DNA of 64,000 nucleotides from Mytilus californianus (GCF_021869535.1 NW_026262734.1:91083285-91147284), one strand, 5' to 3'. Shown: positions 11,220 through 24,489, counted from the stretch's first letter. Program-made: numbers and translations. The notes: generated by a model not told the origin, from the letters alone.

Positions 11220-14200
11220 CGGTCGGTTATCCTGCATCGATTCATTTCGAAAAATAATTTACTTATAGAAATACTATTAATAAATGGTATATTTTATTTA
11301 TTATTCCTTAAATAAAATAAGATGAAATAGAAGCTGAAACTGTATATCATGAAACATATAATATACAAAACTAAAAAGTTAAAATACTTTTCAAATATAC
11401 TCAAACGTACATATTGAAGCGAAATAACTCTTGATGATTTCAATTTTCAACAAACCGGCCACCCCCGAAAACCGGCCGTTTTCCGTGGTCCGACAGGCGG
11501 TTGGTTTTTAGAGGTTTCACTGAACTAACATTTCCAAAGCATATTGTCATAAGATGTTAACTAACAATTAACATTAAATTTTATTAGCGAATCAAGATGT
11601 ACTGTATAAAGCAAGATACGACAAATAGTCAATCAAATTTTCAAACAAAAACGCACCACATAATTCTTCCAAATAAAATTGAATGGAAGATCGGTGTATA
11701 TATCGGTTTTCAATTTAAGCACGTTGTCACTGAACTGAACAAGTATGCACCCCTGTCGACTGATTCGTATCCCTCGGGTGATTCCCATAATTTTTCACCT
11801 CTCTTCCGGATTTTTTTTAATACCCGCCGGCTTGTTAAATAACCCAGAAATTCGGAAAGTGACTCCTTTTTCACCCGGATTCTTGAGCATTTAGACTGAT
11901 TTTATACCTTATTTTCCTTTGAAATACCGGCAATTTCGTAATTCTTCCCCGACATGAAGTTCAACTAGCTGTGTATACTGTCAAATCAAGTGACCCATTT
12001 AGTTCATGGCTTCACTTGACAGCGTTGGTGTCAAACACACTATTCAGTAACACCAATAACCTAAGCTTAAGGTCATAAATAATTTGTGTATTTCAAAGTT
12101 GTTTGACAAAAATATTCAATTACTCCCCCTTATTTGCCACTTTCTCAATATACCTCTAAAATTGTTATCTTATTTTTGGTAAAAAGATTAGATCTAAAGT
12201 AAATCGAATGCAAATACATATCAGACTATTACTTTCAATGATTTTTCTGCCTAAGAACATTAAAAAAGTAATATTTTGGAAATTATGTATTGTAATATCT
12301 ACTTCCTCCAGATGGAATAAAAAATAAAACTATTCATTAATGCTGTTTGGCTTTAATATGTGGTGCAACATGTTGCTAGTGGAATGATTAAAGCAATGAA
12401 TAAAACAAGAAGAACGGGTATGGCTTTACTTCTTCAATGCAGGTAATGACCTGTATTTTAATTTTCATAGGTTGACAGGTTGACAGGTATGCTTATGTCT
12501 ATATAAAACAACATATATAGAGAGAAAAACGCAAAAGGAGTGTGGCTAATCTAAGCATTGGACCAACATCAAACAATAAATGTTCATTGCATGTTACCAC
12601 AAAGTTATTAAATCTAGCTTAAGTTAAACCAAGTCTAAAGTCTAACAAAATTGAGTTCATGAGAAACAAAGTAAAGCCGACCACTTGCATAAACATTACC
12701 TAATCGTTGTTAATAATTCACATATAACTTTATTCGACAATGCGACTTTTGAAAATAAACATTACAAACAAGTTCATATAACAAGGATAACAGGGGTCAC
12801 TTTGAATGTCTGAAGGTAGTTAACTTTAAGAGAGAGACAAATATAAAATATTTTTAATCGAATGAGTTTTTGAAGAAAAGAGAAAAAAAATTACCCAAAA
12901 GAGAGTTAAAACTCATAAGTGCACCCCTGATTATGTAATCAGTATTATGTAAATATGCACAAGTGCAGCTTAGTAATTGAGATATGTAAATGCCTTACGG
13001 TATGACAGAGGTAATGTTATTGCTGAAAATGAAAAATTAGCAATTGGAAAGCTGAAATCATCTCGTTTGTCATATATTTCAGTTTGAAGTTGTCCGTCTG
13101 TGTTAATATCAAGGAATATATCAAGATATGAAGCAGACCATTTAGTTTGGTAGTATCTTTAATTTCAATTCAATAGTATATGTGAGATGCAAGCACTCAT
13201 TAGATATTGGTGTTATAAAGCGACACCATAAATATATCTGAATGTTTAAATAAAAAGAAATGTTGCTTTTTTAATTTGGTTCTTTTGAAGGTTCTGCATG
13301 AATTCTGCTTCATTTTAGTAATAATACCGACAATAGCCTAGCATAACACGACAATGAACAACAAGCTTGAGTACCTTACGTTTCAAAGTAAAGAGTCAAA
13401 CCTAAAATTCGCGTAAATTAAGGTGCATCGAAGGGGTACGTAGATCCTACTTTACATGTTTCAGTCGTGTTGCTGCAACTCCAATTCGCTTAATAGTCTC
13501 ATTACTCTGTAATTCAACTATCTAGAATTGTCAGAAAGTACACCTATAAGCGTGCATTCATCATTTTTGCGATCATGAAGGCTCCAGAATCTAAATTCCG
13601 CTAGCATTTAGACAAACTAGGACGCCTTATTAATCGATCAATCATTTTGTAGCGATGGTAAACTTTAATTTATCACATACTGAGTAAGTAACTGGTTTTG
13701 TGCTCTTTCGATCGATCGAGAGAGAGAATGGTCGATCGACCGAACTTAAATACTATAACACAATCATCGTACTAGACTGATAAAGATATGTCTGTTTAAG
13801 ATACATGTTAATATGTCCTGAAAGAGGCTCCAATCAAACGCAACATAAAGAGCACCTTAAATAGTCAAAGTTTATTAATTTGTGCGCATAATATGTTAAA
13901 TCGTGCTTACAATATTTTTCCTTTTAAGGTCACCGAAAACCGGTACGATTGAGAAAGGAAACAATGACGCTTTGGGAACTACATTTATCTTTTTTTATCC
14001 GTTAAAATGTTCATTTATGCAATAAATATATATAAGCAAAGGTATGATATAGTGAGGCTGTTTCGGAAATGTCTCTACTTAATAGCTTATCTAGAAATAT
14101 AAGAAGCATATACTTGTTTTCATAACTATCTCATAAAAGAACGTAATAAATATATTGGGGAGCATAAAATAGATGACTACGTTTTTGTGAATTCAGGTTT

Positions 14201-15145
14201 GGGTACATTTTCATTTATTTAATTGAAAATAAATTTTGCAAGAATAAGTAAGTCAGAATACTGAATGAGATACCACTCAATGCCATTGATCACTTCTTTT
14301 CAACACTGAACTTTTTTCATGAATAAGGTTTGAAAAGAAAAGCTTATGTCATAGAGGTTTAGAATGAAAAATGTTTCTGGTGATATTGAGATATTTTTCC
14401 GAGCAATGTCTTTTGTTATGTTAAAAAAGAAAAACTCTGGGACTTCTCAAAGTAAATAGGTTAAGCGTGAATATGTAACGAACATAAAACAGTATATGTA
14501 TAATGTAAGAAACATTAAATATTGTTGTATTTCTATGAAACGGAGGATAAGCGCTGATAACTTCGATTTGTTCCACATTTTTTATGGTGTGAATTTAGTG
14601 TACATTGTGTCTCTCTCTGATAGATCTGTTTAATTCATACACAACTTGTTTCGATTATTAACGATCTAGAGTTTAAAATACATGTTAACCTGCAAATGTC
14701 TCCTTAACGTATATCCCGAGCTTTGAGCAAATTAAGTTCGTCTGGCAACTACATGTATATCTACCAAAAACATAATAACAGCATTTTGTACATAAATATT
14801 GTGAAGTTTGTTTAAATAGTAAACATATGTTCAACTAGCAAATACTAAATATCATAAAACACAAAGGACAGCACAACCGTACCAATAAATTAATCTAAAC
14901 GCTTCTAAGATAGTAGAAAATTGATAGTATGAAACTAATTAAAGGGGATGACTATATAATACATTGTATACTCTTTTCTATATTAAAACATTTATAATTT
15001 TAATAAAGTTGAATTTGAAATACCTTCATTTCTGATATATAAACTTCTGTTTTGATATCTGCACATATCATCCTTTGAAAAAGTGTATATTACTTTTTAT
15101 CATATATTTTCATTGTTTGAGTTATTTCGCACAATTTCCTTTCAG
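11220..15145. other. gene 1 intron, second part
   Basis: AT-rich, with no exon seen until the strong acceptor at 15145. A small self-complementary patch built from 'cgatcgatcga' lies at about 13705-13745. A microduplication 'aggttgacaggttgacagg' lies near 12470. Confidence 0.5.
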
Positions 15146-16279
15146 AATGCAAAACAGAAATGAAGCAGTGGAATGAATCACAGTCAGATTTCCATGAGAA
15201 AGTAAAAGAAAAATTTCAGACCTTTGTAGAAAAACAGAAATCATGTTTATGTCAATACCTTCTAAACACAGTGCTTCTCAAACACACTTCAAACAACGCT
15301 ATTGAAACTCATATCTTAGTAAATGCGTTGTATTTATCTATTAAGAATGATGACGTAGACACAGCTAAATTCATCGGATGGCAAATTGCCAGAAACTTTC
15401 TTAAAACATTTAACGTGGACGTGTATGATATTTGGCTAGCGTCTCTATGTAGTTGCTCAAGATTAAAAAAGAAGCATTTCTCATGGTTTTGTTCCAAGAA
15501 TGTCATTATCATTATTATGCTACCTCATCTCATCAAAGAAGATGTAAACAACTTTTCTGGTTTACCAGTCAGACAGATTTTATATTATTGTGAAACATTT
15601 AAAGAAGCACAGGCTATTTCTGAGGAAAGAGGTAAACTGTTAGAAAGAGATCTTAACATTCAGTGTCACGTTCCAGGTCCATTGGCAGAAAAGCTTTTCA
15701 ACAACCACAGAAGACTTTCACTTGTTTGTTCATCTGAAATAAAATCCATAGATTATCAAGACGTTCCAACCATGCCAACGTTTCTTAACTGTTCTTGTAT
15801 TCAACTGTATTGCTATGTAAAGGGTGCGATTCCAATTGGTGAAAAGCATTTCCCATGTGAATTACAGGGAATACCAACTGATGTCATTGAAGGATTTCCT
15901 AGGTTCTCCACAAAATATTTAAGAATAGGCAACGCTGTTACAAATCTTAAGTTGAAAGGTACATTAGGAGGTTTTTGCCTTTTTTATGGAAAAGAGGCGT
16001 TTCTTACTTGTGCTCATGTAATGATGGACTGGGAAACTCTGCTTTCACCAGGCCATCAACACCATTTGAAGCCGAAAAGTGTTTATTTCCAAACGGGCGA
16101 TGGAATATTAAACGAGACATTGCTTTGTGGAAGGGTTGTGAATCATAGTTTTACGCATGACAACCCACAAGAAATAAGTACAGATGTAGCCGTTATAGAG
16201 CTCGACAATGGGATATGTGTTTCAGAAAAAGACTACGTTAACACAAAAGGAAAAGGGAAAGTCCATTATACGGAATTGG
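15146..16279 (+). CDS. gene 1, large exon: helical region plus first half of PA-clan protease domain
   Basis: The acceptor 'caatttcctttcag' precedes 15146, and the exon ends 'gaattgg/gtaag' in phase 1. The frame joins the upstream exon in phase and is open throughout. An internal ATG at 15160 gives a 374-residue segment and could be a start only if the upstream exon is skipped. Residues counted from that Met: about 1-190 helical, Lys/Glu-rich and with scattered Cys; about 190-250 a lead-in ending DVIEG, of a kind often found just before trypsin-like domains; from about 262 the protease fold, with GTLGGF, then TCAHV carrying the catalytic His (residue 286), and TDVAVIEL carrying the catalytic Asp (residue 342). 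There is no signal peptide, so the protein is likely intracellular. Continuation of the frame past 16279 into 'KIKYN...' is intron read-through. Substrate and biological role are unknown; an immune or regulatory protease is possible but unproven. Confidence 0.85.
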
Positions 16280-18000
16280 GTAAGATTAAATATAATGTTC
16301 ACATAAATTCAATTCACAAACGGCATTACAATTTTTCTTGCTTACTAGTATATACTCAATGCCCCAATGTTTGCTTACATAAATTTCATTTAATTCTGGA
16401 CCAAATTTGTTAGTTAGCATCTTTATTATTTTATAATTACATTTTTGGTTATTTTATTGATAACCACCTCTAATAAGTCAGTGCCTTGTATCTAATGCAC
16501 CAACATCTCTGCTTTATCAGAAAATAAACTAAATAATGTAGGTAGTGTTTTAATATCAAATATATCTTCATATTTAAAAAAAAATTAAATTTGATTTTAC
16601 TATTTTTGTTTTCTAAAAAGATATAAATTTTAACATAAATATATTTATATTTTTATATATTTGATATGTATGATATATTTGATATGTATGATATAAATGA
16701 TATGTATTACTTTAGCCTGTCCTATTAGGTCTGTTTATCGAGTCACATACATTATTGTATTGGGTTATTAGAGATTTCTCGACTTAACCAACGTATCTAT
16801 ACATAACTTGACCTAAAGCATTAAAGCATGGAGCAATGAGTCATAGACTGCATGAATATGTTGCTTGTTTTGTACAAATGTTATGCAAGTTATATATCAA
16901 AAGTAACGCTTTATAAATTTCTTGCGTCCGATTCACTTTTCTGAACTACCAAACCAACCTAAACATTTGAAAGCTATGGAGAAATGTATTATTTAATAAT
17001 CAACCAAGTCAGTTATATTACATCTACATTATATCATATTTGGCGTGCTTTTATTGATAATTTTACAAGAAAATGAAGAAGTTCAGTTACTTATATCACT
17101 ACTTAGGCATCCAGATGACCCATGTATTTTAAATATTCACATTGTTTGATTTTTTTTAAAGCTACCAAATCAGAAAAATTTATCTGAAATTATTTCTTAT
17201 TTGAAGACTTGTGATATATTCATTTTGTATATATCAGCTGCATTTTTTAATGTCAAAAAGTATTATCACTAACCAATCCGCTGGAACGTGACCTCTCGTT
17301 TAAGATCAAGAAGATACATGATATATATATTTCTATGTATAATAGCAGTTGTCATGATACGTATCTGAAAACCCTAAGCATTGTCAATAAAGAAAAATGT
17401 TAATGAATTGGTATTTTAACGTCATTACAAATGACTTGAACTTTTAAGAATATGTTAACTTATAGCTTATTATACAGTATACGTTTTGCTCACTGTACGG
17501 TGACCTATAGTTGATTATTAAATCCTAACTTAACATGGATTATACATTTTAAAAGGGCAATATAAAAAAAGGACAATTACATCTCAAAATTCGAAGGTCA
17601 TACAACAATATAACCAAACGAAAAAATAATGAAGAAAACAAAGTCTAAAAACATTTCACGGAAAAACAAGAGATTGTATAAAGTTAACCCTACCAAAACA
17701 CAGGGATAAACCATGGTCTTCAAGAAGGGTGAGCAGTTGATCCATTTGTGCCATCCGTTAAGTTTCTAATTTCTAGTAAAATTTTAGTGATGTCAAAAAT
17801 GAGACAGGGCAAAGTGGCTACATGTGGGTTATATATCCATAGTAATTTGATACACGTTAGTTCAATAACAGTCATGGTTGATTAACGCGGTTTATAACAG
17901 TGATGGGTATTCAAAATATAACATATGTCATGTTTATAATCAGAATATAACAAATCGAATGTTTTTTTAAGTTAACTTATGTTATGTATTTATTTTAAAG
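16280..18000. other. gene 1 last intron
   Basis: A 1.72-kb AT-rich intron with GT at 16280 and AG at 17999-18000. It contains a short tandem 'atttgatatgtatgat' patch (about 16655-16705) and a repeat copy at about 17560-17760, listed separately. Confidence 0.7.
17560..17760 (+). repeat. dispersed repeat family D, diverged copy
   Basis: The 'ccctaccaaaacacaggga' and 'cttcaagaagggtgagcag' text resembles the inverted copy near 56180-56390 ('ctgcttacctttccggagca' on the opposite strand). It is weakly conserved, and the boundaries are approximate. Confidence 0.4.
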
Positions 18001-18482
18001 GGTTGCAATCTTGCTATTTGCAAGATGGTTACATAAAGACATTTGAAGTTCTACCTGGAAAGAATGTGGAAGTTGTTTGTGCAAGTGCAGTTTCACATTT
18101 TAAAAAATCAAGTAGCAAAGTATGTAATGTACATGAAAGAGTAATTGAAAGGGAAAATCTACAGTCTGCTTCAAACAATCTTGCAAATTGCATCACTGAG
18201 AAATTACCAACTCAAGTCGATAAACCCATTCACATGCAAGTGCATGCAATTGTCTGTGAATCGCGCGAAGAAGAAGTAAGGTCACACAGAACATTACGAT
18301 TTTATAATCAACTCGCAGTTAGCAATATACCATTCAAACAAGGAGATTCAGGTGCAGGTGTTTATATAACAAATGGATACATAGAAACCGGTTGTCTTGG
18401 AATGGCAATAGCTGATTGCCCTGGGGGCGGGTGCATAGTTACTCCTATGGCTACTTTGTTAAAAAAGTTAGGTTTAATTTAA
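18001..18482 (+). CDS. gene 1, terminal exon: second half of PA-clan protease domain
   Basis: The acceptor 'tatttattttaaag' ends at 18000. The first two bases GG complete the Gly codon begun at 16279, and the frame runs to TAA at 18480-18482. The exon encodes the C-terminal beta-barrel. The nucleophile motif KQGDSGAGV places the catalytic Ser at about residue 490, counted from the Met at 15160. The following GCLGMAIADCPGGGC resembles the strand after the active Ser in chymotrypsin-fold proteases. The order His-Asp-Ser and spacings of 56 and 148 residues fit the PA clan (S1-like). The total from that Met is 533 residues. All three catalytic residues are present, so the enzyme is plausibly active. 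The reading frame upstream of 18001, back to an ATG at 17979, is intron sequence. Confidence 0.85.
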
Positions 18483-18491
18483 ATCATCTTA

Positions 18492-20086
18492 TTAAAGGGG
18501 CATTAGCTGTCAAATTTATGTTCGTATGTTCACCGATTTAACTCAACTTTTCATATTTGATCTGTAACATACTAAAACGTATATCCAAATTATATAAAGT
18601 CTACAATAAACAAATTACGATGCATGCACTCGATAATATGTATCGGCATTTCGTGTGTATTTTAATCTAGACGCCCTCTAATTAACCATCGAAGTGACCT
18701 CCGAAAACTGCCGACGGTCATATAATCCGCTATTTTCATAATTGTAGATATAAATAGATAGCGACTACATGTACGTGAAATAGGATTTTCTAGGTCTGTT
18801 TGATTTAACATTATAGGTAAGGAAAAATGTTAATCATCGTTTTTACCTGTTTAAGAATGATTTTTTGTGGATCGAACATATCAACCAAATGGTTTACCCT
18901 TGTTTCATTTACAATGTTGACATTCTTTTCTGAAATGTAGCTTTAATAGCTGAACACGCCTAGTTTATGCGTAATCCATCTCTAGCTTAGGGGTTGAATT
19001 GAAGGTCACATGAATATGGATTCAATGAGGTCAAATTATTCACTTGCAAGTGAATAATTCATCAGCGATGTTTCTTAGCTTATTTTGACAAAATTGAACC
19101 AAATTGGCTGCTAATAGCGAATTATTATTTCACTCTTTCACTTTCATTAATGTTTGAACAAAAAAAATATATTTTATTTTTTGTTATATCTCGTATCTAA
19201 TGCCCCTATAAAAACTTAAACAGGGATAAACATTTGTCTAGTAATACATTGGTTTTTTAAAAGTAAGATAAATCTGTTTGATTCCGAATATTTAAGCAGT
19301 ATTTCTTATAGTTTTACATGTATCAATTTCATTATACAAATTCGAATGATTTTACATAGGTTATAACTCACAGATTTGTGTATCCTAATAACTCGTGCTT
19401 AAATCGGTAAATCAAATATGATTTTGTTTTCATTCAAACATTTATAAAAGCAGAATATAGACACAATATTTAGCAATTGACAGTCAGTTTGTTACATTTC
19501 ACGACAATAAGCTAAAAACAATCACTGATGTATTATTGGCTTGCAAGTCAATAATTCAACGCCATTTGAATCCGTATTCATGCAACCATTAATTTACCTT
19601 TAGTGGAGATGGGCAGCATGTGCTTAACATGTGGTTCATTCATTAAAAAGAAAAGTATGTCAACATTGAAGTGAAACAATGGAGACAACAGGAATAACAA
19701 TTTCCTTGACTCACTCACTCACACACACAAAAATCACTATAATACAGGTAAAACGATGTTATACATATTTATTTAATCTATAACACGAAATCGAACAGAC
19801 CAAGTAAAATCGTCATTATACAAGTGCGCGTGTTTTATGGTCTATTTATATTTATGTTTATGTTTATATCGGCTGTCTTCGGAGGTCATTTCGATGGATA
19901 ATTAGATGAAATCTAGTCTAAACTACGCAAACAATACGCTGATATATTATAACAAGTCCATGCGTTGTATATTGTTTCTTTTGGACTTTTTTTGTAATAT
20001 GAATATACGTTTAAGTATGTTATAAATCAAATATGAGAATTTGAGTCGAATTGGTGAATATGAATTTGACTGCTATGCCCCTTTAA
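18492..20086. mobile_element. TTAA-flanked foldback element, long imperfect terminal inverted repeats
   Basis: The left end 'ttaaaggggcattagctgtc' mirrors the right end 'gactgctatgcccctttaa'. Complementarity continues inward: 'cgaagtgacctccgaaaactgccg' region at about 18690 against 'cggctgtcttcggaggtcatttcg' near 19870; 'ttgcaagtgaataattca' near 19050 against 'cttgcaagtcaataattcaa' near 19545. Both ends sit at TTAA, the usual piggyBac target, so a non-autonomous piggyBac-type foldback is the best guess. There is no transposase frame. It begins 9 nt after gene 1's stop codon. Confidence 0.7.
18605..18610 (+). terminator. candidate polyadenylation signal of gene 1
   Basis: AATAAA lies 123 nt after the gene 1 stop codon. 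It is inside the TTAA foldback element, so if used the 3' UTR and cleavage signal are transposon-derived. Confidence 0.35.
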
Positions 20087-22554
20087 ATCACCACTGAATT
20101 GTTCTAATAATCATAAACACCAGGTTTAATCACTTGCACAGACTTCGGAATAATAAATTTGCTTTATACTAGTGATTAAATTAACAACTTATTTTTCAAG
20201 AAATAATGACCACATACATGTTATAAACAACAATCAATAAAGAAAGCATTCCTTGTTGACAAGCAAAGATAAATTTAGTAAATGCAATAAGTTTATTCAG
20301 ACACATACCTTGTATAAACATAAAGAAATTAACTGACAGTTTATTTTTCTTTTCTTTCGAACACTCTTAACAAAAAAAGCTTAATAATAACATATAACTA
20401 TAAGTATAGGAGTAAATACAAACGAGCCTTTGGATAATTCATTTAATTGTATATGATCTATGAAGATAATATATTTAAACAATGTCTTTACTGCAAGCAA
20501 TTGTTTCATGTTATGTTTTTTTTAAATTTCAATTAACTTACTAGCATTCCCAAAAAACTACGATAATCAAAATAATTAATTTGAATATTTTATATAGAAT
20601 TCTTGGTCTTGTTCGACTTTAATGCTTTTAGAAAGAAAAGTTATAAAGTTATAAGTTATTTAAACTGTTTATTTTATTTTTATTTTCCATTAGTTCTGAC
20701 TAAAGGTTTCTTGAAATATTCTTTTTGCAAGTCATTATTTTTTTAACTTCTTTCATATATGGACAGCAAACTATAGTTTGTATATTAATATTCATTTCTT
20801 ATGTAGAATCTTTGATAAAGTGAACCATGTATTAATTTCTTGTGGGTCAATGTGTTTATTTAATGTATAGATTTCATTAAGTAATGGGTTTATGTTTTCA
20901 GTATTTAATCTAGTTAAGTAAAAGACTGCTTGCGTTTTATATATATTTTTCTATTGGCTGTTTACGAAGTTCAGCTTTAACCCCTAAATTAGAAGATATT
21001 ATAAAAATCATTAATCCATGAGTTCTTAATGAATGTTAAAAGATTTTTGTGTCAAGTTTTAAAAATTAATTCTGATTTTGTATGAAAAAATATTGTAATT
21101 TAATTCATTTGAATGAATTCAAATGACTGGTGTAGAGTTATCTTAAGCAATAACTTAAAGTGTATGTATATATTAAGTACTAATTTTCTCTTGTGTAATG
21201 TGTATAATATGTATAAAGTGCTCTTGAAATTGATTAGAAACACATGCAATAATGCAGTTAAGTTGGACAAAAAAACAAATTTACAAATCTGTACATAATA
21301 TATGTGTGCAAATATCATTACTTTTCGATACACTTGCAGGCAATTTTACTACGGCCAAAAAATTATTAAATGCACCTAAAAGGGTACAATTTAAGTGGAT
21401 TTCACCATTTGATAAATTTTATCAAATGGTGTTACATATATCAAGAGAATATGAATGGCCCATGTTTAATAGCATGAACTCAGGCGATTATATAGGCGTG
21501 AACCATTAATGGGTTCTCACCAAAAAAAAGACAAAAGACGCCTCAGTTGTATACAAGAAAACAGGTGAACAAAAGAATGAGGTTCTCAATGTGATCGTAC
21601 ATTATGGTGTAAAATGTGGTATGGATATTGTAAAAAGTAGTACATATAGTGTAAAATGTGGTATATATATAGTTGTTTATATTATAGCATGTCGGTAAAT
21701 AGAGATGTGTTGATTCCTGGTTATCATTTTTGTTAATATTTAACATTATATTTGATTAAACAAGGATTTCAGTAGTGTTTATAAAAACAATGTATTATCA
21801 TAATTTGCTATAGATATACATGATATACTGAGATTAATTACTGCAAATTCCATCGATCATTTGATGAATGTTCAGTACCAGCATTATCTAAATTCTGTCA
21901 CACATCCAATTTTTTGCACGTCATTTTTCATTCCTATATCCCAGCAATAATATGCTGCATTGTTGCATTGAATATATGCTTCAAACCTTCTAAATTCTTA
22001 TAGAAAAACTGCATTATTTTCAGATTTTCCCATTGACAATATAAAATTTGCAGACTTTCCCCAAAAAAAAAATTGTCACACAAATATCTGGATAAGAGTC
22101 AAAGACTGTTCCTCATTTGTAATTCGTCAATGATTATATGTCACTGGTTATGTAGTTTATACCAAATTTACCAGCGTACTTGAATAAGCTTGTTGTAAAG
22201 CCTGTCAAAAAATCTCAATTGATTTAGATCAAATATGTCTCTTTACAATTTTGTTTTACAGTTTATCAGTTTTTCAATCGTGTTTCAAATAGAACTTTTT
22301 ACCCAACAAAAAAGTATATGAAATAATATTATTGATGTAGCTATGATATCATTTTTTCAATTGTATATTCATTTTTATATTGAGAATATGTTTTAGTGTA
22401 ATAAGTCTATTAGACTTTTGGTATATTACCTTGTTTGATGAGTAAATGAAATATTTGTTATTAATACAATGAGTGATATGCCAATATTATTATGCAATAA
22501 AGATTAATATTATTGCAAAATATTATTAATGATTACCAATTTGAAGAGTATATA
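20087..22554. other. intergenic AT-rich DNA
   Basis: Contains near-palindromes at about 21102-21125 and 21404-21432 and a degenerate 'gtgtaaaatgtggtat' repeat at about 21605-21670. A possible terminal exon at 21341-21509 is listed separately. No other gene was seen. Confidence 0.5.
21341..21509 (+). CDS. possible isolated terminal exon
   Basis: After the acceptor-like 'tacacttgcag' near 21340 a frame stays open to TAA at 21507-21509. It encodes about 55 residues of protein-like composition (for example KRVQFKWISPF and SREYEWPMF). The same frame remains open upstream, so the acceptor is not forced. No family is recognised and no upstream exon was found. It could be a relic exon or chance. The 'ccatttgataaa...ttatcaaatgg' palindrome inside it argues for caution. 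Confidence 0.22.
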
Positions 22555-22705
22555 CATACAAAGATGTGGTATAATTCCCAATGTGACAACTATTCCTCGG
22601 GTACCGAAAGGACGAAAATGTAAACAGCAATGGGGAACTGAACGGCCGTCAACAATGACCAAAAGCGTATATGTCCGATAACTGTCCTTTATTAAACAAT
22701 TAAAC
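22555..22705 (-). repeat. dispersed repeat family B, fragment (inverted)
   Basis: 'gtggtataattcccaatgtg' and 'ggccgtcaacaatgacc' are the reverse complement of the family B 3' part (compare 'ggtcattgttgaaggcc'-type text at about 5770-5850). Diverged and partial. Confidence 0.6.
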
Positions 22706-23586
22706 AATAGAAAAAGAGATACAAATGTATATAATAAGAAATAATAAGTCTCTAAAGGTCAGACTGCTTAAAAAAAGCAAACAAAACAATAGTCAACAAA
22801 ACATTACACAGAAAATTAATTGAGCACTACAAACCTTGATAGAACCTGGATGAACCCGAAACCTTCTTTCATGCTTCACTAGAGGTACCCGTAGTGTTAA
22901 TGATGGCATGTAAGTATCCGGTTATGAGTCAATTTCGGTCATCAACAAGGAAAGAAGACGAATTGGGTTTGCGACAGCAATTCCTTATCTTGAAAAATAT
23001 AAGTGGAACACAAAGCTGTGGAATAGCAACTGATTGTCATCATAGCCTTAAAAGAAAAAGATATGAACGGGTATTTCAAAATTGATAGGTTACATAATTG
23101 TAGATTGGCATTTTTTATAAATCTCTCATTGTTTTGTCGGCTTTATACCAATAGTTCAGGAAGACTAGAGTTAAACCCAGTTATAATTTGAGTTTTGAAT
23201 TAACTCGATCTTGCTTCATGTGCTTAATTTCGTGGACATTTCGTTTATTTTAATTTCTATACCCGTGCTTTGAGAAGGGTGGTATATAGTGAGGCACATG
23301 TCCGTCCGTACATCTGTCTCATGACTAGCTTCCGAATGAAAATTCAAGTTTGCTTGACCGAATTTTATGAAATTTGACACCAAATGAAGCAGATGTAAGC
23401 AACAATAGGCCAAAGCAAGAGGTAAGAATGTTTTAACTATTTTTTTAACCGTTTGTTCTTATGTTGTTCTGTAATACCGCTATTTTGGTTTAGAGGAAGG
23501 TTGATTGCTCAAAAAAAATAGTTTACCCCTCCACATTTTGTACTAGTAGCTAACAAAATCTAGTTCAAAATAAATCAAAGATACGT
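22706..23586. other. intergenic DNA with repeat fragments
   Basis: About 22850-22960 looks like a decayed dispersed repeat. About 23255-23350 carries 'gaagggtggtatatagtg' and 'gtccgtccgtacatctgtc', a simple-repeat signature of bivalve pearl/Helitron-like elements. No gene was recognised. Confidence 0.4.
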
Positions 23587-23830
23587 AGATGTTGTATGCT
23601 TCCCAATGAGACAATCATCCACTTAAAGTTCAAATGACAAGGATTTAAGTATGGCATTGAACAATGATCTAAAAACATACAGTATAGTCAGCTATAAAAG
23701 GCTCAAACATGACAAAATATAAAACAATTACAACGCAAATGGCAATTAATGGCCTTATTTGGGATAAAACAATAAACGAAAAATAAACATGACAGTTAGC
23801 AACCACTGAATTACAGAGGCAATTTCCATG
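23587..23830 (-). repeat. dispersed repeat family B, copy (inverted)
   Basis: Contains 'gcttcccaatgagacaatc', 'catacagtatagtcagctat' and 'aaaaggctcaaacatgac', the reverse-strand landmarks of the family seen at 5550 and 25190. Non-coding. Confidence 0.6.
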
Positions 23831-24489
23831 GTGAAAAAGAAAAGGAAAAAAATCATGAGTACCGTTGTTGGTCTCATTGTTATAAATGAAAACTGGAGAG
23901 AATTCTAAGTTGAGATTTCAATATTGTAGACTTTATATAATGGTACATAAAACAACAACAAAATAAGAATTGAAAAGGGGGCAAAGGTGTAGGTATAATA
24001 ATATTTAATCTTATTTCTATACGAGACCATTAATCAATGTTTTTTTTAGAAACAATGACTTTTGAATTAGATATAAAAAGCAAAGGATTTTTTTGGAAAA
24101 TAACCAATACATTCATCAATTATAACAAGAATAAGTATCTGCTTTTGAAACGGTCGTAGTTTTTTAATTTATTGATAAAATTTTGACATTATTAGAAAAA
24201 TATACAATTTTAGAAAAGCTGATTTATATAACATTGTGTGCTTTTAAAAACGGCGAAATTTTATATATATATAAGTATTCAATTGTACCTGAAGAAGAAG
24301 AAATCCCCTTTTTTGAATAATTTACCCTTTTTTGTTATCACAAAACTATTTCATTTCTATTTCATGCCATCTGTTGAAATGACTATTAAATATGATTTAC
24401 ATCCCTTTTACTTACCATGTTAACCCTTAAAGTGAGCTCATACTAAGGAAGGATTATAAAAAAGGTAGAGGCTAATTTTGTAATATCAT
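23831..24489. other. intergenic AT-rich DNA
   Basis: No gene or defined repeat was recognised. Confidence 0.45.

Noticed and set aside
15309..15512. 67-residue minus-strand frame inside gene 1's large exon
   Set aside because: Antisense shadow of a well-supported coding exon; no independent signals.
16280..16413. Continuation of the gene 1 frame to a stop at 16413
   Set aside because: GT at 16280 with phase-matched continuation at 18001 restores the protease motif. The read-through peptide has no similarity to the fold.
17979..18000. ATG at 17979 as the start of a separate small gene
   Set aside because: The preceding bases form a good splice acceptor, and the frame after 18001 completes the protease domain begun in the previous exon.
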